Source of the DNA: Cudoniella acicularis
Lineage: Eukaryota > Ascomycota > Leotiomycetes > Helotiales > Helotiaceae
Direction of reading: 5' to 3'
Assembly (NCBI GenBank): GCA_013054445.1
Contig: JAAMPI010001542.1
Span: 1-13,240, forward strand
Length of the DNA stretch: 13,240 nucleotides
The notes beneath the pieces are model-generated. The model did not search any database. It was not told where the DNA came from and saw only the letters and a list, made by a program, of their open reading frames with translations. Both the position numbers and the translations under genes were made by a program. This document shows, piece by piece, positions 1 to 9,225 of the stretch; positions within the stretch are counted from its first letter, which is position 1, and each line of letters begins with the position of its first letter.

Positions 1-1146
1 GGTAGTGAAGGAAGCGGAAGTAAACGATGTGTAGGATATGTATAAAACACGATTGATCACGAATTGGATAGTAGGGCAGCAATGAGTTTAGGGTTGGGCG
101 GCAAGGTTTGAGGAGTCTAGATAGCTGTCCGACAGGTTACATATGGATATACGGACCTTCCTCTTGCATTTTTCCAATACGGGTGTCCGCTCGCTATTGA
201 ATGACTTGGCAACCTATCAATTTCCACCTTCAACCCCCTTTCTTCTACCGACCCCTATCCCCCACCGCTTCTTCATCTTTCACAATACAACCTAACAACA
301 CGTGATCGTTAACGCAAGTATTAGCTCATCGTTGCCTACCTGCGGGTAGGTACAAACTGCCTAGGTACTAGAGCGGCACAGCCGTCACCTCTCGGTCGCA
401 CCGTCATCGACAATCTCCCAGAGTCTAAACTATCAAGCGCCTAGACTGCCTAGCACCTGTAACTAAACCAACCTCGACCAGTATTTTCAAGATTACTTCA
501 TCTCGAAATTGCAAACTACATGTAACAAGGGGGTGACGTCGTCTATTTCTTTTTCCAGACAGAGACAGGAACGCGTGAGACGTTTTCAACGGCTTTAAAT
601 TTTTGTGGCTTGAGGCGAGGTGAGAGAAACATGCGGAGACGCCGAGATGTTAGCGAGGGGCACGCAAAACAGCGAGGTGAGAGCATGATTCTGGTGGCTT
701 TGGGTGAAGCGGATTGGGGGCGAAGCTGTAGGTAGGAGTGAGGCGTGAGAAGATGGCTTTTGAAAATCAAGGGAGGGAGGCAGTCTTAAGAAATACGGAA
801 TATCACCTGGTGTATTAAATAAACAAGGAATTTTACGGTAGTGATGGGAGAGCAGAGTGAAACTTGAAGGTCTGAAGTTTAGCGTTGCACAGGCTTTCGT
901 TTTGGGCTTAGCGCACTACGTCACTTTGTTGTTTGGGCAAGAACGATCGTCATGGAGCCAGAAGCTCTACGCAGTAGAGGAGATCATCAACAGCTTGATT
1001 CCCGCTGTTTCTTTGTCTTCTGCTCCTATCGCAATAAATAACATAAACCACTACTACTTGATTTCTGGCCTACACAGCATCAACTCAACACTACACCATC
1101 GCAGCACAAACAATAACGAAGGCAGTGTCATCATCCCACCATCACG
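1..1146 (+). promoter_or_regulatory. Upstream region and probable 5' leader of the Pil1 gene
   Basis: No convincing coding sequence is visible: the reading frames here begin at GTG/TTG or lack fungal coding character. Visible elements are a TATAAAA at 41-47 (too far away to belong to the Pil1 gene), a CACGTG E-box at 299-304, a perfect 6-bp hairpin (CCTACC, loop TGCG, GGTAGG) at 335-350, and a CRE-like TGACGTC at 534-540. The last 130 bases or so before the start codon are rich in C and A and lack a TATA box, which fits the 5' leader of a housekeeping fungal gene. Assigning any of these motifs to Pil1 control is inference. Confidence 0.4.
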
Positions 1147-2699
1147 ATGCATCGCACGTATTCTATGAGACAATCGCGCGCTCCTACAGTATGTCTTTCC
1201 TTACGTTGTCCCCTCAATACGCGAATTGTAGAATCACCGTAGACCAAGTACTGACTGTGGGCAGGCCTCGCAGCTTCAGAATCCCCCTCCACCACAGTCG
1301 AGCACGAAGTCAGGCAGACTCTTTGGCAAGGGAGGTCTTGGTTAGTGGTCCCTCCCATGACGTGGTTTATATACATCTTCCAGCGGGAACCGGAAGCCTC
1401 CTCGATCGCATTGGAATGAACGAGAGCAGGCCACAAGAGGCGGCATCGTCAGCTAGGACGAATATCCTGGTGTTCTCACGGCATGTCGAATCGTGTCTTG
1501 TTGTTTCCCAATGCGCCGCTGCGAGGAAGACCTGCAACCACAAATTGTTTCAGGCTTCGTCAATCTTCTTCGCGTCGCCAACATCTGGCTTACAATGGCG
1601 TAAAGATATCTGATTACGTGCATATACTAACTTTGGAATGCAGGCCATGCTCTCCGTCGCCAAGCGGCTGGCCAATTCGGCCCGGATCTTGCGAAGAAGC
1701 TCTCTCAACTGGTGAAGATGGAGAAGAACGTGATGCGCAGCATGGAGCTTGTTGGCCGTGAGCGCATGGAAGTCGCCGTAAGTTATCTATTTTGGCGCAA
1801 AGCTTTTGTGTCATTAACGTTTTCTAGCAACAACTCTCTATCTGGGGCGAGGCTTGCGATGACGACGTTTCGGATGTCACAGACAAGCTCGGTGTCCTGC
1901 TTTATGAAATTGGTGAACTTGAGGACCAATATGTTGATCGCTACGACCAATACCGTGTCACCATTAAGAGCATTCGAAACATTGAGGCTTCCGTCCAGCC
2001 CAGCAGAGACCGTAAGCTTTACCTGGAAAGCTGGTGAAGAATGCGCTAATCGCGTGTATAGGCAAACAAAAGATCACAGATCAAATTGCTCAGCTCAAGT
2101 ATAAGGAGCCGAACTCGCCGAAGATCGTTGTCCTCGAGCAGGAACTTGTCCGAGCTGAAGCTGAGTCTCTTGTCGCTGAGGCTCAACTTTCCAACATCAC
2201 CCGTGAAAAATTGAAGGCTGCTTATACTTACCAATTTGATGCCCTCCGTGAGCATTGCGAGAAGCTGGCTATCATTGCCGGTTATGGAAAGCATCTCTTG
2301 GAACTCGTTGATGACACCCCCGTTACTCCAGGTGAAACTCGCGCTGCTTATGACGGTTATGAGGCTTCAAAGGCCATCATTCAGGATTGTGAGGATGCTC
2401 TCACCAACTGGGTCACTGCCAACGCCGCAGTCTCTTCCAAGCTATCCGTCCGTGCCCGTACTCTCTCCCAGCGCCGCCGCAACAACGTTCACAGAAACGC
2501 TGAGGGCCATGACCTTTCAGGGCAAGACCAGCCCTTGAATGATCGCGAATCCGGTCTATGGGTCCCAGCCAGCGCTCACAAAGGCGAAGAGTACGAGGAT
2601 GAGGAAGAGGAAGAAGAGGAGGAAGTCGGTGCTTCCTCTCTCCAAGACAGCACAATCAACGGCGAACAAAGAGGGCGCCAAGAAACCATTGTCGCATAA
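1147..2699 (+). CDS. PIL1: Eisosome core component Pil1/Lsp1 (BAR domain), five exons
   Basis: Pil1/Lsp1 proteins form banana-shaped BAR dimers that polymerise on PI(4,5)P2-rich plasma membrane and build eisosomes (furrow-like MCC domains). Exons by splice sites and unbroken frame: 1147-1188, 1265-1340, 1644-1777, 1828-2011 and 2062-2699, giving 357 residues. Donors are GTATGT, GTTAGT, GTAAGT and GTAAGC. Branch sites include ACTGAC (intron 1) and TACTAAC (intron 2). The N-terminus MHRTYSMRQSRAPT and the following Pro-rich stretch plus FGKGGLG are typical of Pezizomycotina PilA-like proteins. The BAR region is roughly residues 45-275, with highly conserved blocks such as GPDLAKKLSQLVKMEKNVM, VQPSRDRKQKITDQIAQLK and YGKHLLEL. 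After LSQRRRNN comes a variable tail with an acidic run at about residues 321-333 (11 of 13 Glu). S. cerevisiae Pil1 is 339 residues. In yeast Pkh kinases regulate Pil1 by phosphorylation; this is not visible here. Pil1 and Lsp1 paralogues cannot be separated by eye. Confidence 0.97.
1341..1643 (+). other. Long second intron of the Pil1 gene (303 nt)
   Basis: The donor GTTAGT follows codon 39 plus one base, and the acceptor GCAG at 1640-1643 completes a Gly codon; a strong TACTAAC branch site lies at 1625-1631. The other introns of this gene are 76, 50 and 50 nt, so this one is four to six times longer. It contains a TATA-like TTTATATA at 1366-1373. I checked it for C/D-box snoRNA motifs and found no convincing pair. 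Confidence 0.9.
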
Positions 2700-3175
2700 G
2701 TCCGTACCTAAAAATTGAAGGCAAGCTCGTCGATTATGAAACGAAAAGCAAGAAAGATATCAGTTGGCTACCTACTAGCGGGTGTTCGAAGGGTTTACAG
2801 GGTGGAGTCATTTTCCGGACTGTTGGCGGATATTCCCAGGATCTCCTTTTTATGAAAATGCTTTGCTTTGCTTACAAGCTTGCCTGTCCTGCCTCTCTGC
2901 CTGCTACACTGCTCTCGTTGCGTTTCGTAACGGCATTGAATGGGGAATGGATGTCAGGAGGGTTCGGTCATATATGTGGTGGTAATACAATAATCTTCTT
3001 TTACGGCAACATGATACATGACTAAGTTGATGAGGGCTATGGATATGGATCGGGGATCGGAATTTGGCATGAGGGAGGGAAGGGTGGAGTGAGTGGCTTT
3101 TGTGTATTTGTAGGTTAGTTGGTTGGTTGATCGGTCATTGCGTTGGCTCGTTGCGTTGTAGCTAGCTAAATAGAC
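2700..3175 (+). other. Probable 3' UTR of the Pil1 gene
   Basis: No coding sequence is supported here; a 67-codon open frame at 2782-2985 is Cys/Trp-rich, matches no family I recognise and lies just behind the Pil1 stop. The stretch becomes G/T-rich (TTGGTTGGTTGATCGG near 3119) before the AATAAA. Confidence 0.5.
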
Positions 3176-3181
3176 AATAAA
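3176..3181 (+). terminator. Candidate poly(A) signal for the Pil1 gene
   Basis: A canonical AATAAA lies 477 nt after the stop codon and directly precedes the change to AT-rich sequence. Fungal genes often use weaker signals, so a nearer cleavage site is possible. Confidence 0.4.
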
Positions 3182-3505
3182 AAGAAGCTTTCTATGAATA
3201 ACTTCGAATCTTTGGTTTCGACGTATTTTGATTTTTGAATCGTAATTTGGAGAGTAATGGATGGGGTGAAAGTTAAGGAGTATTTATTGGGTTATTATAC
3301 GCCGGAATTTACTATACCATCTATACTCCTTTACAATCACAAAAGCTATAACAAGATAGGATATTAATAAACAGAAGATATTTTAATAAAAAAATTCATA
3401 AAAAAAACCTAGGTAATGAGAGAGTCTTTTGTAAAGGTGGAATTATAGGCTTGAGAATCTGTGTATAGCTAAAGGATATTTATTAGAAGTTGGGTTGTGA
3501 ATCCT

Positions 3506-3517
3506 GGGGGGGGGGGG
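3506..3517. repeat. Homopolymer G tract (12 G)
   Basis: An uninterrupted run of twelve G stands in otherwise AT-rich sequence. Such runs are length-unstable and hard to sequence, so the exact count may be inaccurate. Confidence 0.85.
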
Positions 3518-4061
3518 TTATTTACTAGGTCTTACTGATCTGATGTTGATCCTACTACTATCTTATTATAGTTTATAGAGAAGTATGTGGTGTATGTCTT
3601 GAAGATATTAGGGTGGAGCGTGGGGAAAGGGAAAGGGGGGTTCTCTATAGCTAGTAATGCCTGTGGTGATTGATGATACTATAGTGGATTGGGTGAGGGT
3701 AAGGGTAAAGGGCACGTTGGCATAGTGGGCGGTGACAGTGATAATATAAATAAACTGTATTTAAAGTATTTATTGCGAGTAATTTCACTTGGAGTTTTAG
3801 AATCTATCCATATATTTTTTTATTTGGAGACTTTTATTAGGGGATATTTTCTGAACTGTTTTGATAGAAAAGTGAGGAAAGGTTTAAGTTGAAGGGGTAA
3901 AGCGAGCCCCTCTCCTCATTGATAGCGAAATATAAATTGTAGGATAATGTCGTGAAAGCTTCAGGGGAAGAGTGTTATATAGTAGTGCTTTTGAACCTAG
4001 ATGGCAGTAGGAGTAGGGATAGGAAATGTAAAATACTCACCTCTGTGGGAGTTATAACTTA

Positions 4062-4085
4062 TCCCAATCACTATAATCATTGGGA
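4062..4085. repeat. Small inverted repeat downstream of the coiled-coil gene
   Basis: Perfect 7-bp arms TCCCAAT and ATTGGGA are separated by a 10-nt loop. The element lies about 50 nt beyond the stop codon of the leftward gene, so it would sit in its 3' UTR. It may be chance; no function is claimed. Confidence 0.35.
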
Positions 4086-4133
4086 AATTACCCAAAGAGT
4101 AGACAAATATATCTATGTTCTAAAATCACGCTA

Positions 4134-4811
4134 CTACCACGCCACTACACCCAACAACCCCCTTTTTTGAAAAGCAACCTCCCTAGCCCACACCCTCGTG
4201 TCATTCCTCAACCGAATCAAATCATCCTTCGTCCAAAGTTCCGTAACAGTCGGTCTCCACTTCCTCGCTTCCGCTAGTCGCTCCGCTTCTTCTCGGGCTC
4301 GTCGAGCCTCGTCTCGCTCTCGCGTCAAACCGTCGAATTCTTGCCGAAGAGCGTTGCATTGACGCACCGCCATATCAAGTCTCACAATCATATCTTCATA
4401 TTGCAACGCCATCGAATCATGCCCCTCCTGCACCTCCGCCGATTGCTGGAAGACCTCCCTGCGCTGATTCTCCTTCAGAACCATTAATTGCCACACCGCA
4501 TCCCTCTCATCTAGAAGCGCATCCGCCTCTCTATCTAAATTCATCATCCATAACCTCAAATCTTCTAATTCATGTACAGGGACTTCGCGAATGATTTCCA
4601 CTAGAGAGGGATTTTGGAGCTGAGATAAGCGCTCGATTTCGGCCCGCGCTTGGTCATACCATCGTGCGTATTCGTAGCTTCGGTGGCGCCAGATGATGGC
4701 ATTTTCGCTGGCTTGGCGATGTTGTTGTTCGAGGTTGTGGATGTAGGATTCTTGTTGGCGAGGGTCGAAGGGGTTGCGGAGGAAGGAGTATTTGGAGAGG
4801 ACTTGGCCCAT
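4134..4811 (-). CDS. Unrecognised coiled-coil protein with N-myristoylation motif
   Basis: An intact 225-residue single-exon frame with a near-ideal start context (CACCATGG). I do not recognise the family. The N-terminus MGQVLSK fits the myristoylation rule (Gly2, Ser6, Lys7), which suggests membrane attachment; there is no signal peptide or membrane segment. Residues 18-66 and about 81-184 are charged, heptad-like helical stretches rich in Glu, Arg, Gln, Leu and Ala, separated by a break with Pro68 and Pro78; the second ends in an Arg/Glu-rich run (164-184). The tail, from Trp185, is less charged, has four Trp in all (185, 193, 208, 225) and ends VVAW. The gene stands alone, with AT-rich DNA on both sides, yet its own base composition is ordinary and no stop or frameshift is seen, so it looks under selection. 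The alternate-frame ORF overlapping its start (minus strand, 4601-4996) is Pro/Ser/Thr-rich and less credible. A lineage-specific scaffold protein is one possibility; function unknown. Confidence 0.8.
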   Translation of the reverse strand: MGQVLSKYSFLRNPFDPRQQESYIHNLEQQHRQASENAIIWRHRSYEYARWYDQARAEIERLSQLQNPSLVEIIREVPVHELEDLRLWMMNLDREADALLDERDAVWQLMVLKENQRREVFQQSAEVQEGHDSMALQYEDMIVRLDMAVRQCNALRQEFDGLTRERDEARRAREEAERLAEARKWRPTVTELWTKDDLIRLRNDTRVWAREVAFQKRGLLGVVAW

Positions 4812-4996
4812 GGTGAAGGTTCTGGTCGAAGTGGTGAGGTGGGAGGGAAGGGGTTGTGATAGGGGTCGTCATGTGCGATTTCTGTGGCCTGAGCTCGTGG
4901 TATAGGTAGTGACATGAGGCTTGAGACGAATGATTTATGTACGAGTTGAAATTCAGGACAAATTCTAGAGCTCTTCTTTTCTCTCTTTGTTGGCAT
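4812..4996 (-). promoter_or_regulatory. 5' flank of the coiled-coil gene, with upstream ATGs
   Basis: On the minus strand, ATGs at 4996-4994 and 4872-4870 precede the chosen start. The first opens a 131-codon frame that overlaps the main frame out of phase and closes at 4601. Either transcription starts downstream of these ATGs or they act as upstream ORFs that lower translation. No TATA box is evident. Confidence 0.35.
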
Positions 4997-5960
4997 TTCC
5001 GGACTAATTAAAAACTTTCTTTATCCTTAACTTGCGACTCCGTGGGTGTATTAGGAGACACAGAGGTATTGAAGCGATAAAGAAACTTAGAATTTTTAAC
5101 TCTAACCTTTACGTTTGAAATAGCAAGGGGGGTTGCATTATGTAAATTGCGCATAGCAATGGAATCCAAAATTCAAAATGCGCTGCCCAGCTCGTTGAAC
5201 CGCGGCACGTGCCACTAAATCACTCACAACACTTTAAAAAAAAATAAACTCGACGCGAATACCTAGCATCAATAGAACGTTAACAATCAAATTCATGGCT
5301 GTATCCTTTAGTTTTAACAAGCTATCGTTTGCTTTAAATTTATGGTTATTTTATTATTCTCAAATGTTCCACCTACCGTATTAATTGGAAAATAAGATAA
5401 ACCCCGTGAATAAGATAATAGCGAGTAATACGGAAATTACGCACTCGAGTCTGAAATCATATGATGTTATCTTATAATTTACATAGGTAAAAGAACCCCG
5501 CTCTCTACCCCTCCTTAATAAATAAATTATCGTAAGTAGCTTTAAAATCAAGTTAATATATAACAATAACCTATCTAAAAGTAAACACAAAACTCTAACT
5601 ATTAGTCGACTAGTTATTAGTAACTAAACAAGGCATATAAAGCTATAAATGAATTCTAAAGGGTAGTAAAACTATAAATACTAAAATCCTATAAATAAGA
5701 TATCAGTCTTTCTATAAGATATATGCGCAAACAAGTTCTAGGCATACCTTATAGCTATATAGTATTATCTTATTTTCTAATTAATACTGTATCTCCTCAC
5801 CTCGTCACTAACCGAACCTATTAGCAACTAAATCGCAACACATACTAAAAAGAATTAAACCTCCCACTAACGCCATCCTATCTAATAACTAGTAAAATAA
5901 AATCTCAGAAAGTCTAGAAGCTTCTATGCTATTCTGACCCTCTCACTTCTTCGCTTTCTA
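4997..5960. repeat. AT-rich degenerate block, possible RIP-decayed repeat
   Basis: Densest between about 5200 and 5900: many TpA steps and recurring CTATAAA/CTATAAG-like words (around 5642, 5673, 5689 and 5714), a CACGTG at 5206-5211 and a 10-bp palindrome TAGTCGACTA at 5603-5612. No frame has coding character; the longest, 69 codons on the minus strand at 5381-5590, is a Leu/Ile-rich product of AT-rich sequence. The texture resembles transposon relics after C-to-T repeat-induced point mutation, but no terminal repeats or transposon motifs can be read, so this is inference. Confidence 0.4.
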
Positions 5961-7009
5961 TATGAAATAAGCATTCTTAAAGTGTTACGCTTCTCTCTTC
6001 CCACGCGCATGTGAAGATCCACGGGTCACAGCCCAGTACAACCAACAATAAATCAGGCACTATTAAAACTGAGAAAGCATGCCTCTGAGCCGACTGTTCT
6101 AATAATAGTCGATTCTCTGCATCCCAACTCCCGTCTTCCAATCCTCGTCTCCAAGATCTCAACTCCCGACTCCCAGTTCTTCCCCCTCTCACACATTCAA
6201 CCGCGAGTAAAACCACGTGTATCCTCATTTATCCACTGATATCCCAAATAACAGATCTGACTGCCGTTAAAAAGTTTTTATCCAAGGAGGAGGCAAGGAG
6301 GAATAAAAGTGATATGATAGTGTTCCACCTTATCGTGCACCATAAAATACCACGTCCTATCCCAATCGTGCAGTAGTTTCATAGCATGCTGGTGTACTGA
6401 AATAGAACAGAGATATCTCGATATGAAATCCTATGTAACCACCAAGATCAAACCCGGTAAGTGGTATATGGAAACAAGAGCGATTGCCGAGCCCTTGCCT
6501 TTGCTCGGTACTCACTCTTTACCACCAACACATGAATATAATGTTAAAAGTTATGAGTTTATGATAGCCACGACACACTGCTCTTTCACTTTCTACTTCC
6601 TCACTTCTCTTCCGAGTTCCCTTTCGCCACACATCCACACATCCACGTAAAAATTCAAGAGCATCAACACGAGATACTCCTCAGTGATTTACATACAGCA
6701 CCCACCAAGCCAACAAAGTAGCCAGTCAGAAACATAGTAACCTAATACCAAAAACGATAATTGACATTTTTTTGTATAATTTAAACTCAATTACCACCCA
6801 TTCATCGACTGCACCGTGTCTGATCTGACCACCGGTAGGAAGATACATGCGATTAAATAGATGACGTCCCACCCCTCTCCCTACTTCTATTTCCAGCCAT
6901 CCTCACTGCACCCAGCATATATGTTCTAGGTGGGCTAAAAAAGCCTCTTCTCACCGAATATACCGCCGAGTGCTGTGCTGCGCTGCGCTGTACCACGCCT
7001 GGAGAACAA
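5961..7009. other. Intergenic DNA, no supported gene
   Basis: Mixed-composition sequence with frames of at most about 83 codons on either strand, none recognisable. A pyrimidine-rich stretch lies at 6116-6200, and a short pentamer repeat (four copies of YGCTG) at 6971-6990. A frame at 6423-6650 begins with an ATG but its composition is not protein-like; a GTAAGT at 6456-6461 inside it could serve as a donor, but no matching downstream exon was found. Confidence 0.4.
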
Positions 7010-7017
7010 TATAAATA
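7010..7017 (+). promoter_or_regulatory. TATA box (TATAAATA) upstream of a small ORF
   Basis: A consensus TATAAATA lies 110 nt before the ATG at 7127, and a pyrimidine-rich tract (CTTCCCCCTCATCGCTTC, about 7051-7068) between them fits a fungal transcription start. It could be a chance match in AT-containing DNA. Confidence 0.35.
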
Positions 7018-7126
7018 CACTGTACGCTCCTTAAATATCAAACGATCGGCACTTCCCCCTCATCGCTTCTAACCTACTTGCTGCTTCGTCAACGACCCAA
7101 GCAGGCAGAGGTGTGCCACTAACACG

Positions 7127-7279
7127 ATGGCCACGGACCTAAGAGAAAAGGTAACTATCTCCAACCGCTCCTCTGTCTCCTATCTCCCCCACCGACTCCC
7201 ACCCCCTGTCAAGACACATAATATAGCAAAGGATGCAATAATATCAATTTGCCGAAAGGCCATCGACACATCCTTCTAG
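7127..7279 (+). CDS. Candidate 50-residue small protein, unrecognised
   Basis: An ATG in strong context (A at -3, G at +4) opens a 50-codon frame ending TAG at 7277-7279. It begins MATDLREK, has a Pro/Ser-rich middle, and ends in a helix-like stretch (IAKDAIISICRKAID). A GTAACT directly after codon 8 and an AAG at 7211-7213 would make a 63-nt in-frame segment, so both spliced (29 residues) and unspliced (50 residues) products keep the frame. No signal peptide or known motif is present. It might also be the first exon of a gene whose remainder was lost, or chance. The case rests on the TATA box, start context and frame only. Confidence 0.25.
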   Translation: MATDLREKVTISNRSSVSYLPHRLPPPVKTHNIAKDAIISICRKAIDTSF

Positions 7280-7931
7280 AAACAAGCACATACATGCCGT
7301 CCGTCGCCGCATCAGCACACCTACATTTAACATAATAAACTAGCAACCCAATCGACCCAGTATCCGACCCACTAGGGACAGTACCGCACCTCGCTCCTGC
7401 TTCATTTGCATGCACGATCATCCCGATCGATCCCAAAAAGGAATCGATCATTAGAGACGAGATCTCATTTGCAGTGCGCAGGTGCATATAGACAATCGGG
7501 CAGGAAACGAGCAGAAGTGTAGAAGGTTGTCGAACATCAGATGACCCCCCTATCCAACACCGTTACACAACCCAATATCCAGCATCAAGATACCTGATAG
7601 ATCCAATATGTACCCACAAAAAAAACAGGCTAATACCCCACCAACCATCCGCCTCCTTATCGGCAATTCCAACCCCTCCCCATATTACACTTCAACAAAC
7701 ACACCATAGGCCCACGCAAAATCGGAAGCAATCCCCACCCAATTTATATATATCAACCTCACTTATCCCCAAATTACTGAAAGCTTGAATCTTACACTCG
7801 CACGCCCGAAAACGGGAGGAGAAAAGCATGGAAGCGTCTCGGCAGTTGCGGGCTCGCACTAGAAGACGTCTGGAAGGCGGGTGGGAGAGTTTACACGTGT
7901 GCGCACTGCCGGTTATGCTTTGGCATACATA
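7280..7931. other. Intergenic DNA before the DUF1996 gene
   Basis: No gene is supported. The sequence is C/A-rich to about 7740, followed by an ATTTATATATATC stretch near 7741-7753. A 92-codon minus-strand frame at 7209-7487 has no recognisable content. Confidence 0.45.
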
Positions 7932-8123
7932 TTTATATACAGTTACTTAACAGAGTGGAGTCCGCTTTGGCGAGGAATAAGGAAGAAGGCTATTTCGACA
8001 GTCATCCATCCAGCACAGAAAAGATTCAGTAATAGCGCGAAACGAGAGAGAAAGAGAAGAGAAGAGGAGACGAGTTTTCTGGTCAAAGATAAAAAAGAAA
8101 ACGAAAGACTGAAGGAAGCAATC
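7932..8123 (+). promoter_or_regulatory. Core promoter and leader of the DUF1996 gene
   Basis: A TATA-like TTTATATA lies at 7932-7939. The 185 nt from there to the start codon contain no other ATG, so scanning would reach 8124 first, which supports that start. The leader carries a marked purine tract (GAGAGAGAAAGAGAAGAGAA and onward, about 8043-8073). Confidence 0.5.
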
Positions 8124-9225
8124 ATGTTGTGGACGACGTCTCTCCTCGCCGCCGCCGTGGCATTGCTGCCCGGAGCTGGTGTGAACGCCGCAGGAACCAC
8201 GCTCCGATTTTCGTGCGCGCAGCTAGTAGTTGAGCGTTTAGATCCGTATGTTATCCATCCACCCACTCATTCCCAAGAATCGAATAACAGCAAAACCCAA
8301 AAAAAGAGAAAGAAGAACAGAAACAAGCTAACAAACCTCCAGCATCGTCAACCCCGGCGTAGTAGCCTCCCCCCACCTCCACCAAGTCGTCGGAGGAAAC
8401 AGCTTCAACGCCAGCATGGACCACGACGTCCCCAGCGCCTCCTCTTGCACATCTTGCACGCCAGTCGACGATTTCTCGAACTACTGGACTGCGACCCTCT
8501 TCTTCAAAGCCAAGAACGGGACTTACAAGCGTGTCGCCACCAAGGGGAATCCACTCGGATATAGCGCTTCCAATGGTGGACAGACGGTTTATTATTTGTC
8601 TAGCGGGAAGGTTACCGCGTTTAAGCCGGGATTTCGCATGACAGTTGGGGATCCGAGTTTCCGAACTGCTAAGGAGATTGCGAAGTATAAGATGCTGACG
8701 TTTACGTGTTTGCAAACGAGCTCGACGAGGGATGGCGCGACGACGAATTTTCCAAAGGGGCAGTGTAAGGTTGGAATCATGGTCAGTGTACGCTTTCCGA
8801 CGTGTTGGGATGGTGTCAATTTGGATAGTCCAGATCATCAATCGCATACTGCGTATCCGTCTGGCAGTGCTTGTCCTTCCACGCATCCTGTTTCCATCCC
8901 CCAGGTTTTCTACGAGACGATTTGGGATACCACGCCGTTTAACGATAAGTCTTTGTGGCCTGATGATGGATCGCAACCTTTCGTTTGGTCGTTTGGTGAT
9001 AAGACGGGTTATGGGAATCATGCCGATTATGTTTTTGGGTGGAAGGGAGATACACTGCAGAAGGCGATGGATTCGGGGTGTAGCAGTGATCTTTTCTCGA
9101 ACGATATCAAGTGTCCTGCTGTGAAGGTTCAGACGATTGAGCAGACGAATAAGTGTAAGAAGGATGTGATGGTCAACGATAAACTTGATGGATGGCTTAC
9201 GGAGCTCCTGGTGGTGTCATGGTGA
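8124..9225 (+). CDS. Secreted DUF1996-family protein, two exons, C-terminus probably frameshifted
   Basis: DUF1996 (Pfam PF09362) is a fungal family of secreted proteins of unsettled function, sometimes fused to WSC domains; none is present here. Exons are 8124-8245 and 8343-9225, joined by a 97-nt intron (donor GTATGT, branch GCTAACA, acceptor CCAG), giving 334 residues. Residues 1-22 form a signal peptide (hydrophobic LLAAAVALL, cleavage likely after VNA). Family blocks in order: FSCAQLVVERLDP (29-41), SPHLHQVVGGNSFN (50-63), a Cys pair in SSCTSC, DFSNYWTA, CWDGVNLDSPDHQSH (195-209) and GNHADYVFGW (265-274). Ten cysteines suit a disulfide-bonded extracellular protein; N-x-S/T sites occur at Asn63 and in NGTY. 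Conserved His/Asp residues (52, 54, 206, 209, 267, 269) might bind a ligand, which is inference. After GWLTEL the frame ends LVVSW; one extra base there would give PGGVMVN and a stop at 9228-9230, which fits what I recall of family ends better. Confidence 0.93.

Larger units (their letters stand above)
3182..4133. other. AT-rich intergenic block, no gene seen
   Basis: Nearly 1 kb dominated by A/T and TpA-rich words (for example runs of A around 3388-3410 and ATATAAATAAACT near 3744), with no frame that looks coding. It begins after the Pil1 poly(A) signal and ends at the stop codon of the leftward coiled-coil gene, so part of it is probably that gene's 3' UTR. The composition resembles decayed or RIP-mutated repeat DNA, but no transposon protein or terminal repeat can be recognised. 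Confidence 0.5.

Noticed and set aside
1341..1643. Intronic C/D snoRNA in the Pil1 gene
   Set aside because: A CTGA occurs near the 3' end but no proper RTGATGA box or terminal stem was found.
2782..2985. 67-codon frame behind the Pil1 stop
   Set aside because: Cys/Trp-rich with no relatives, located in the likely 3' UTR.
3688..3712. Telomere-like GGGTGAGGGTAAGGGTAAAGGG
   Set aside because: Irregular spacing and only a few units; not the TTAGGG repeat of ascomycete telomeres.
5381..5590. 69-codon minus-strand hydrophobic open frame
   Set aside because: Leu/Ile richness follows from AT-rich sequence; no start context or relatives recognised.
7881..8123. Frame extending the DUF1996 exon upstream
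   Set aside because: It has no ATG before 8124; the upstream part is TATA box and purine-rich leader, and the signal peptide begins properly at 8124.
8251..9021. 256-codon minus-strand open frame
   Set aside because: Lies entirely antisense to the DUF1996 coding region, which has clear family motifs; Arg/Ile-rich shadow.
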